This document shows, one piece after another, positions 19,311 to 27,500 of a stretch of 64,000 bases of DNA (positions within the stretch are counted from its first letter, which is position 1; every line of letters begins with the position of its first letter). The position numbers and the translations under genes were made by a program. Below the pieces are notes generated by a model. That model saw only the letters and a program-made list of their open reading frames with translations. It ran no database searches and had not been told where the DNA came from. This stretch comes from Agrobacterium vitis (lineage in GTDB: Bacteria; Pseudomonadota; Alphaproteobacteria; Rhizobiales; Rhizobiaceae): the NCBI RefSeq assembly GCF_013426735.1, contig NZ_AP023273.1, forward strand, positions 948,501 through 1,012,500, given 5' to 3'.

Positions 19311-19392
19311 GCATGCATCAGCTCGAAGCCCTTGTTGATGTCTTTGAGTGGCATGATATGGGTGATCACCGGGGCGATCAGGATTGAATAGC
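19311..19392 (-). pseudogene. 3'-terminal fragment of a class III alcohol dehydrogenase gene
   Basis: On the minus strand this stretch reads PVITHIMPLKDINKGFELMH. That is the C-terminal block of S-(hydroxymethyl)glutathione/class III alcohol dehydrogenases, which have ITH-x-MPL-x-DIN-x-GF-x-LMH. The upstream 300 or more codons are absent, replaced by the IS3 remnant that starts at about 19402. The reading frame diverges after LMH. It is a relic that marks a rearrangement junction. The rest of the interval 19136-19443 holds no other gene I can support. Confidence 0.75.
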
Positions 19393-19443
19393 CCTTAGAT
19401 TTGTAGGCACCTTCTTTCCTAATTTTGAGGCAAGAATCTCATC

Positions 19444-19715
19444 ATGAGCAAATCGAATTTCAGCGAAGAGTTTAAAATCGACGCTGTGCGTCAGATCACC
19501 GAATGGCGCTATCCCGTTTCAGAGGTTTCGCAGCGGCTGGGTGTCAGCCAACATTCCCTCTACGAGTGGAAGAAGAAATTCTCTTCGCCGACGGGTGACC
19601 AGGGCAGCAACCAGGCCGAGGAGATCAGGCAGCTTAAAAAGGAACTGGCGCGCGTCACCGAGGAGCGCGACATGTAAAAAAAGCGACCGCGTATTTCGCC
19701 AGGAATGCAAAATGA
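19444..19715 (+). pseudogene. IS3-family OrfA, frameshifted near its end
   Basis: The frame starts with a helix-turn-helix protein typical of IS3 OrfA (FSEEFKIDAVRQITEW, then VSQRLGVSQHSLYEWKKKF). It ends early at TAA 19675-19677. Shifting frame by one base at about 19674 restores the conserved KKATAYFAR tail up to TGA 19713-19715, which overlaps the orfB start in the usual way. I infer a one-base deletion. The A-rich run at 19676-19683 is where this family normally has its programmed frameshift. Confidence 0.75.
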
Positions 19716-20512
19716 AGTACGCGTTCGTTGCCCAGCATCAGAATCTGTTTTCGGTGCGAACGATATGCCGCCTGTTGCGCATTCATCCCAGCGGCTTTTA
19801 CGCTTGGCTCCGGACACACTTGAGCAAGCGGGCTTGTAAAGACGACCGGCAAATCGGTCTTCTGCGGAAAGCCTAAGAGGAAAGCGGCAAGGTTTATGGC
19901 TACCGCAAGCTTCATGACGGCCTGCTCGACCACGGCAAGACTTGCTGCCTCAACAGGGTTGCCCGGCTTGCGCGGGCCGCCGGGATAAAGGCTCAGATCG
20001 GCTATAAGCGCCCTACTGGAATTTATGGCGGCAGACCCTCCATTGTCATCGATAACACGCTGGATCGACAACTCGACGTGGCCGCTCGGGACAAGGCCTG
20101 GGTCACCGACATCACCTACATCCGGACGAACTAGGGCTTTGCCTATCTTGCTGTCGTCGTTGATGGCTGTCTGGCGACGATAGCCAAAGGAAAAGGTTCT
20201 GGTGCGCTCGGATCAGGGTTCACAATTCACCAGCATGGACTGGGCATCGTTCCTGAAGCATCACAATCTGGTTCACTCGATGAGCAGACGCGGCGATTGC
20301 CATCACAATGCTGTCGCCGAGAGCCTCTTCAATCTTCTGAAGCGGGAGCGGATACGTCGCAAGGTCTACCGTTCTCGCGATGAAGCTCGAAAGGACATGT
20401 TCGACTACATCGAAATTTTCTACAACCCGAAACGCAAGCACGTCAGAAACGGAATGCTGTCACCTGTCGCGTTCGAAAGCAGCAAAAAACGTAACCCGGG
20501 GGTGTCTACGAA
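19712..20512 (+). pseudogene. IS3-family OrfB transposase, multiply inactivated
   Basis: The fragments read as a DDE transposase: MKYAFVAQHQNLFSVRTICR, a YGYRKLHDGL block, AWVTDITYI (first Asp), then SDQGSQFTS, NAVAESLFNLLKRE and YNPKRKH. Damage is extensive: a stop TAA at about 19874, a stop TAG at about 20133, an internal deletion with frame change near 20170-20200, and a frame change before the end. No active protein can be made. Confidence 0.8.
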
Positions 20513-20807
20513 ACTCAGGGCTATTCAGAAGAAAGAGCTTGCTGGCTTGCTCAATGGTGCAGAAGAACCACCTGCCCCGCTACATCCCAATCTGGCGAAA
20601 TATTATCATGAGGAGATCGCCGCTCTCCTTGACCAGTTGAGCAATGAAGAAACGCGGGCGATGGTGGCCAACAAACTCCGTGCGCTGGTCAGCCGCATCG
20701 ATCTCGTGCCCAATGGTAAGCAACTGGTGATCGTGCTGCGAGGCGATCTTGCCGCGATCCTCACCTTTGCATCCGGCAAGAAGAAGCCTAATACGTCGCC
20801 TTGCTGA
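20513..20807 (+). pseudogene. C-terminal fragment of a large serine recombinase
   Basis: About 95 codons match the tail of rhizobial resolvase-type recombinases: EEPPAPLHPNLAKYYHEEI, a helical LLDQLSNEETRAM segment, and the final VIVLRGDLAAILTFASGKKKP. The catalytic N-terminal domain is absent. The frame is continuous with the preceding IS3 OrfB remnant (open frame 20202-20807), giving a chimeric 201-codon ORF that is unlikely to be functional. Confidence 0.75.
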
Positions 20808-20873
20808 TGTTGACTCTTTGGGCTTCCCAAATCGCGGTGAATCTGAATCTCTGGGGCAAACCGGAGGTTTACG

Positions 20874-21977
20874 ATGCGATCAGGGATTTCGTTGCGTGAA
20901 GATTTTGATGGAGACCATCTCCGGCGGCTGGCGCGGCAGACGAAGGACGCGGCCCAGGTAAGACGCTTGTTGGCGCTCGCGTCGATCTATGACGGCGGCA
21001 CGCGGTCAGATGCCGCCCGCCTCGGCAATGTCACGCTCCAGATTATCCGGGACTGGGTCCTGCGCTTTAACGAACGCGGCCCCCAGGGCCTGATCAATGG
21101 CAAGGCTCCCGGTCAGCAGTCGCGGATGAACGATCAGCAGCGTGTGGCGCTGGCGCAGGCCATCGAGCGTGGTCCGACGCCCTATCTCGACGGCGTCGTT
21201 CGCTGGCGTCTGTGCGATTTGGCGCAATGGCTCTGGGAAGAGTTTCGCGTTTCTGTGAGCGAGCAAACGCTGAGCCGTGAAGTACGAGCCATGGGCTATC
21301 GCAAGCTGGCTGCCCGGCCCAAACATCACGCGCAGGACCCTCAGGCCATTGACGATTTTAAAAAAGTTTCCCAGCCGCAGTGGCAGAAATTGTTGCCGGA
21401 GCAGCCCAAGGAAAACGAATAGAGATTTGGTTCCAGGACGAGGCCCGGATCGGGCAGAGTGAGGCGGAAAAGCAAATGATCCAGTGAATCATTTGCCCGA
21501 CGAACGAAGATCACGCGCCGTTGGGCCAAGCGCGGAACGCGACCGTCCGCGCCGCATGATCAACGCACGAGATCGGCCTATATCTTCGGTGCCATCTGCC
21601 CGAAGCTCGGCAAGGCCTCCGCGCTGGTCATGCCATGGTGTGACACCTACGCAATGACCCAGCATCTGGCTGAAATCGCCCGTCATGTCGATGACGGCGC
21701 GCACGCCATCCAGATCATGGATCAGGCTGGCTGGCACATGTCCAACACGCTCGTCGTGCCCGACAACATCACCATCCTGCCGTTGCCGCCGAAGTCGCCG
21801 GAGCTCAATCCCGTCGAAAACCTTTGGCATTTCATGCGCGAAAACTGGCTCTCAAACAGGATCTTCAAATCTTACGACGACATCGTCGCTCACTGCTGCG
21901 ATGCCTGGCGAAAGCTCGAAAGCCAGCCGTGCCGCATCATGTCCATCGGACGCAGAGAGTGGGCAAATGGGTTTTGA
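20874..21977 (+). pseudogene. IS630-family transposase, broken by frameshift and insertion
   Basis: The first part (20874-21422) encodes the helix-turn-helix region of an IS630-type transposase (RRLLALASIYDGGTRSDAARLGNV, then RVSVSEQTLSREVRAMGYRKL). It ends prematurely at 21420-21422. A one-base deletion there moves the conserved FQDEARIGQ segment out of frame. After an insertion of about 49 bases at 21458-21506, the catalytic part continues in a third frame to 21977 (MDQAGWHMS, NPVENLWHFMREN). GGAGG at about 20866 lies before the first ATG. All parts together cover a whole transposase, so it was once intact. Confidence 0.85.
21458..21506. repeat. Palindromic insertion inside the IS630 transposase
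   Basis: Against the expected transposase reading, about 49 extra bases interrupt the gene. They carry a perfect inverted repeat, GCAAATGAT at 21472-21480 and ATCATTTGC at 21488-21496, with a seven-base loop. A small structured insertion in a dead transposase looks like a mobile palindromic unit. Exact ends are uncertain by a few bases. Confidence 0.55.
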
Positions 21978-22111
21978 TCAATGAGACGGCGTATAAGTTC
22001 TTCAACGAAAGCGCGATCCTGGAAGACCTCATGAGAAGACTCGCATCGACTGAAGCCAAGAAACGCGAAAAGCCCCGTGACGCGGCTGTTCTGGGTCAAT
22101 TTTGTAATCGT

Positions 22112-22132
22112 TGTAATTATTGGTTGCGGGGG
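22112..22132 (-). repeat. Copy of the tRNA-fMet 3' end (possible att site)
   Basis: This stretch matches 60512-60532 in the same orientation at 20 of 21 positions; the core is TATTGGTTGCGGGGG. At 60521 it is the 3' end of the intact tRNA-fMet gene including CCA, plus nine downstream bases. The match stops abruptly afterwards. A short tRNA 3'-end duplicate next to recombinase remnants is what an attachment site would leave. It would flank the whole polyketide region. Confidence 0.5.
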
Positions 22133-22178
22133 TTCGCAGCCAACGATTCCTGAGATTGGTTGAAAAGCCTCTACCGAG

Positions 22179-22232
22179 GAGAGCGGCATAGGCTCTCGAC
22201 TATGTCCGGTTCGAATCCCTGCCGGCCCGCCA
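22179..22232 (+). other. tRNA-like 3' fragment ending in CCA
   Basis: GGTTCGAATCC (22209-22219) is a T-arm-like sequence and is followed by an acceptor-like stretch with CCA at 22230-22232. CATAG and CTATG (22187-22191, 22200-22204) can form an anticodon-like stem. The 5' acceptor strand is not found upstream and the T-stem pairs poorly, so this is not a working tRNA. The end of a recombinase remnant reads through it on the other strand, as happens at attachment sites in tRNA genes. Confidence 0.4.
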
Positions 22233-22472
22233 TTTCAGTCCGCCTCTGGGCACGCCAATCGCCGCCGATAGCCGCCCTTGATCGGCAATAAGCGTCTTTA
22301 GCAGCTCCGTTTTTGATCCCATGATGCGAATTGAGTCGTCTGCGACCTCGACGCGCTGCGCCAGGGCGCGCAGGTGATCCCGCCCAAAGCCGCCCTCATG
22401 GCCGCGAATGCGCTCCCGCGCGCGGCGTGCAAACCCTTCGATCATCGCGGGACTGAGGCTGGGCTTGTCTCA
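22200..22472 (-). pseudogene. C-terminal fragment of a second serine recombinase
   Basis: On the minus strand this reads MIEGFARRARERIRG, then RDHLRALAQRVEVADDSIRI, MGSKTELLKTL and a final KWRAGRDSN. This is the tail of a different recombinase subfamily from the fragment at 20513-20807. The catalytic domain is missing; upstream of about 22472 the sequence belongs to an IS6-family remnant. Its final codons lie on the complement of the tRNA-like end at 22208-22232. Confidence 0.7.
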
Positions 22473-22487
22473 AATCCTTTTCATCAG

Positions 22488-22648
22488 CATCGGCTACATT
22501 GGATGGAATTGAGGTCGCCCATATGATCAGAAAGGGCCAATTCCAAACAGCAGGCCAATCCGCCTTTCAGCAATTTGCTGAACTCGCTGCATAACTGCGT
22601 CCGGCGATATCCACATCTGCGACCATTTCAAAAATTTGCGACAGAACC
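22488..22648 (+). mobile_element. Right end of an IS6-family element with transposase tail
   Basis: Codons ending at TAA 22592-22594 read LDGIEVAHMIRKGQF and then a short tail, the C-terminus of IS6/IS240-type transposases. TTTGCGACAGAACC at 22635-22648 fits the terminal inverted repeat of that group (GGTTCTGTCGCAAA on the complement). The rest of the element is missing. Its outer end is only 41 bases from the stop codon of the 6988-residue PKS. Confidence 0.7.
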
Positions 22649-22689
22649 TACTCTGCCGCAATCCTGATAAGCGCCGATGCGAGCCCGCC

Positions 22690-24555
22690 TTAATCGGCAA
22701 GCTGCACAGCGGCGAACGGTGGCTCGACCGGCGGCACCAAGACAGTACCCACCCAATAGGGTTTGCATTCAAAGGGATAGGTCGGCAAGCATAGCTTGCG
22801 CACAGGTCTGTCCCGAAACGCCTGCCAATCGACAGAAAGACCTTCAACCCAAGCTTCGCTCGCACGGCGAAGATCCCTTGCCCGCGCCCATTTTGCTACC
22901 AGAGAGTGCAAATCATCGGCACGCATAAGCCGTTGTTTACGCCGGGCTTGTCCTGCATAGACGCTTGCATCGGCGGGCGCGAGGTGCCCGTCCAGCCAAG
23001 CTCGTAACGTCACTGCCAGATGATCAACGTCGCGCACCACCATTGCCAGCCGATACGTCATGCCATCGCGCCCGTCCTGAAGCGTAACCGCAATCCGTGC
23101 CAGAAGTCCGGCTTCGGTCAATGTCCAGGGACGATCGGCGATCCACGCCGATAGATTTTCGACCTGGGCACGCAATGCCGCTTCGGTGGCGGCAGATAAG
23201 AGAACAGCCTGTGGGGCAAGATCAACCGAAGCATCATGCGACAACGCCGGCGGTTCCTCCACCAGGACATGGGCATTCACGCCACCGAAGCCAAAAGAAC
23301 TGATTCCAGCCCGCAGCGGCAAAGGATGCCCGTCCGCATCTGTCGGTGTCCAGGATTCAGTGTCCTTGGCCAGCCGGAAAGGGCTTCCTTCAAGCCGAAG
23401 CAGCGGATTGACATTCCGGCAGTGCAGGTTGCCGACAATCTGGCGGTGCTTCATTTGCAAGAGCACCTTGATCAAGCCGGTCACACCTGCCGCAATCTCC
23501 AGATGGCCGACATGGGTTTTCACAGTGCCGATTGCACAAAACCCCGGCTGGCAAGGACTATCTTTGCGCGCAGAATCAAACGCCGATTTGAGGCCTTCTA
23601 TCTCAATCGGGTCTCCCAGCGCGGTTCCTGTGCCATGCGCTTCGATATACGAAATGGTGGCAGGGTCCATTCCTGAACGGTCGATGACCTCGTGGATCAA
23701 GGCAGCCTGCGATTGCGGATTGGGAGCGGTCAGAGAAACGGCCCGCCCCGCATGACGAACACCTGTTGCGCGAATGACCCCGAGAATTTCGTTGCCGTCC
23801 CGCATGGCATCTTGCAACCGACGCAACACAACCACGCCGATACCTTCGCCCCGAACGTAGCCATTGGCATCCTTGTCAAAGGTTTTGCAAGCGCCATCGA
23901 CGCTCAACATTCCGGCAGCAGAGAAGGCGACGTGCAGGTCTTCGTTCGGCATGGCGTTTACCCCACCCGCGACAATCATGTCACAGACACCGCTGCGGAG
24001 ATCCTCAATGCCGCGATGAAGGGCCACCAAACTGCTGGAACAAGCGGTCTCGAACGGTTCGCTGGGTCCGCGCAGGTCAAGCATATGGCTGATACGGTTC
24101 AGTCCCATGGATGCCACATTCCCCATGACCCAGCGCGGATCGGTACTCCGTCCAGCCCGATCGACCATCATGGAGTAAGACGCTGAAGACACCCCCATAT
24201 AGAGACCAGTCTTGGAACCGCCTAGGCTTCGGGGAGCATAGCCAGCGGATTCCAGCGCCGACCATACATGCATCATCATCAACCGCTGCTGGGGATCCAT
24301 AATCTCGGCTTCTGCCCCGGAAAGGCCGAAGAAAGCAGGATCGAAATCCGCAAGCCCGTCGATAAAGCCACCCCAGTGTACATTCGTGCGCCCCGGTGAC
24401 AGTCGGGGGTCGCCATCGATACGCTTCCAGTCCCAGCGCCACTCGGGCGGACGGGTGATCGCATTTTTGCCTGCAAGCATGTTCTGCCATAAGCTCTGCG
24501 GATCGGCGGCACCCGGAAACTTACCGCTCATGCCGATAATCGCAAAACCGTCAAT
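22690..24555 (-). other. PKS module 9: terminal KS without a following carrier
   Basis: KS9 has FETACSSS (Cys about 24040), HGTGT and THVGHLE, so it looks active. The post-KS linker runs to the usual PTYPFECKPYWVG motif and the protein ends 18 residues later. A KS at a protein end normally hands over to a next protein carrying the rest of the module. No such gene exists between here and 19.4 kb. Confidence 0.8.
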
Positions 24556-27500
24556 CCCCTGTTCAGATAGTTTGCTCGCAGCGGTCTCAACCACTGTGGC
24601 AACAACTGCGGGCACGCCGGGGGGAGACGCGCGCACCGGAACGGCAGCGGTTGGCGCATATGCAGCTTGCACGTCCTGCGCCAAGCGGGCAGCCAAGGCC
24701 GTCACGTTGGTGAGGCCATAGAATTCATGCGGCTCAATCGTTACATCAAAACTAGCCTTGATCCGCGCCGTCAGTTCGGCATAGTTCACACTATCGAAAC
24801 CCAAGTCCGCAAAAGCGGCTTCGCTATCAAGATCGGCGGCTGAAAGATGCGCCAGCCCCGCGACGATCTCCAGCAAGTCGGATGTCAACGAGGCTTGCGG
24901 AGCGGGCGGTGTAGCAGCCGCCATATCGGATTTCGCTTCAGCGATCTGCTGCACGTCCGCTACGCGGCGCAACAGGGCCTCAATCGTCGCGCATTCATAT
25001 AGAATCGTAGGAGAGATATCCTCACACAGCAAGACGGATAGCCGGCCAGCCAGTTCGGTAAAGGCAATGGAATCCAGCCCGATTTCGGAAAACGCCGTGT
25101 CGTCGGTCAGATCCGAAGGCAGCAGATGCACGATATCGGCGATCATCTTGATGACGGCATTCTGTATAGCCGCATCAGGTGCCGGTCTGGCCGAGCTGCG
25201 CATGACACCCGCCTGCATTGGGGCCGTCCCGGACGAAAGAGCAGCTCCGACCGAATGATCAAAAACCGTTGTCGACGTGGCACCCTCTCCGAGATTTGGT
25301 GAAAGACGGCCAGTCGATTTGTCGGGAATGTCACAATCCTGTTCGAATTCCGCAGCGGTCTCAACCACTGTGGCAACAACTGCGGGCACGCCAGGGGGAG
25401 ACGCGCGCACCGGAACGGCAGCGGTTGGCGCATATGCAGCTTGCACGTCCTGCGCCAAGCGGGCAGCCAAGGCCGTCACGTTGGTGAGGCCATAGAATTC
25501 ATGCGGCTCAATCGTTACATCAAAGCTAGCCTTGATCCGCGCCGTCAGTTCGGCATAGTTCACACTATCGAAACCCAAGTCCGCGAAAGCGGCTTCGCTA
25601 TCAAGATCGGCAGCTGAAAGATGCGCCAGACCCGCGACGATCTCCAGCAAGTCGGATGTCAACGAGGCTTGCGGAGCGGGCGATGTAGCAGCCGCCATAT
25701 CGGATTTCGCTTCAGCGATCTGCTGCACGTCCGCTACGCGGCGCAACAGGGCCTCAATCGTCGCGCATTCATATAGAATCGTAGGAGAGATATCCTCACA
25801 CAGCAAGACGGATAGCCGGCCAGCCAGTTCGGTAAAGGCAATGGAATCCAGCCCGATTTCGGAAAACGCCGTGTCGTCGGTCAGATCCGAAGGCAGCAGA
25901 TGCACGATATCGGCGATCATCTTGATGACGGCATTCTGTATAGCCGCATCAGGTGCCGGTCTGGCCGAGCTGCGCATGACACCCGCCTGCATTGGGGCCG
26001 TCCCGGACGAAAGAGCAGCTCCGACCGAATGATCAAAAACCGTTGTCGACGTGACACCCGCTCCGAGATTTGGTGAAAGACGGCCAGTCGATTTGCCGGG
26101 AATGTCACAATCCTGTTCGAATTCCGCAGCGGTCGCGCCGGAGGGGAGCTCGTCCATCGCCATATGGGCCAGTTCTGCAACAACTTTGCTGATGCGTTTT
26201 TGCAGGTGCGCTTCAGCTTTCGCTTCCGCAACGGCAGGCGGTCGCACCGGCAATCCGGCAGGATGGCTTCGGCCTCCGCCAGTCGGCACCGGACCAACAC
26301 GTGCAGCGATGAAACCGTGCAGATCCACAAGAACCGTTCCATCTGGTGCACACATGGCAATATCGCAGGCCCGCCCACCTGAATCCGGTGATTGTTGTGC
26401 CAAAACGACAATGTCGGTCCCCAACGGGGCATAGATGTCGATCCTGTTGATCTTGACTGGAACCATCAGTTGGACCGAATTCATGGTCTGCATCAAAGTG
26501 AAGCCAAGCGTGGACTGTAGCGCTGCATCCAGCAGATTGGGTGGCAGATGCAGGCAGGCATACCCGTTGTCATGCGGCCAGACCTGCTTAAGCATCGTCA
26601 GGACAAAGCCGTCTCCACCCACTGCCCCTTCGATGAGCCTGAAGCCAGGACCGTAATTCAGCCCCATGCGCGCAAAAAGATCGTAGAAGGCGCGGCCATC
26701 CAACTGTGCAGACACGCGGGCGCGATAAGCGGCAAGGTCGATCCTGCGCTGCTGACCATAGCCCAGCCGCGCCACACGACCGCGAGCGTGAACACCGGAG
26801 GCGCTCTCAACGCTGAACTTTGAGGAATCGGCGTGTTCATTTGAGAGACGCAACGTCAATGGCGGCGACAGATCACCAGCGCGCGCCATGCGTTCAAAAC
26901 TCAGATCGCGGATCGTCAGAACGGTGGACCCAAAATAGTTGGATGCGGCGGCATGGACCATGGCGGCATATGCCGCACCCGGCAGCACCGCATCATCCTG
27001 AACGCGATGATCTTGCACGAAGGCGGCTGTTGCATCAAACAGAGCCGCATAGACCGCGCCACCTGCATGCTGCTCCGGCGTCCGGGCCATCAGTCCGCCA
27101 TTCGCAGACGCGGCATTGATTGCTTTGTCTGGGACGGTTGCGGAGACAGGCGCCAGCGTTTCCGGCCCGCCCGTAAACCAGCAACGGCGCATATCCATCG
27201 CGGTTGGAGGCAATGCCAGGCGCGGCAAGCCGACTGGTCGGTCTGGCCACCGCACCGCACGCCCGACCACCCAATCGCGAGCAAGCTGATCCGGCAATGC
27301 AGCTGCATCGGATGGGCCAAGGTTGGCGTTTCTACTTTCTACGCCAAAGAACACAGTCGTTTTATCAGCCGTGCCATTGACCACTTCAGACAACCGCTGA
27401 CACATTTCGGTTATGGAGCCAGCTGAAAACGCAAGTCGGTGTCTTAGGGCGCTGCGACCAATCTGTAGCGTTGCCGCCAGACTGTCGAACGCCGGTTCGG

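Larger units (their letters stand above)
19402..20512 (+). mobile_element. IS3-family insertion sequence remnant
   Basis: The left end probably begins at TGTAGGCACCTTC (19402), 42 bases before orfA. orfA and orfB are both damaged (next two entries). The right end is not recognisable: near 20512 the sequence passes directly into the tail of a serine recombinase gene. The element is dead, and its right inverted repeat appears to have been lost in a recombination event. Confidence 0.8.

Noticed and set aside
22112..22232. Functional tRNA gene
   Set aside because: The T-arm-like and CCA segments lack a matching 5' acceptor strand and D-arm.
24578..26125. CRISPR-like or satellite array
   Set aside because: There are only two long copies, coding in frame for ACP domains, with no spacers.
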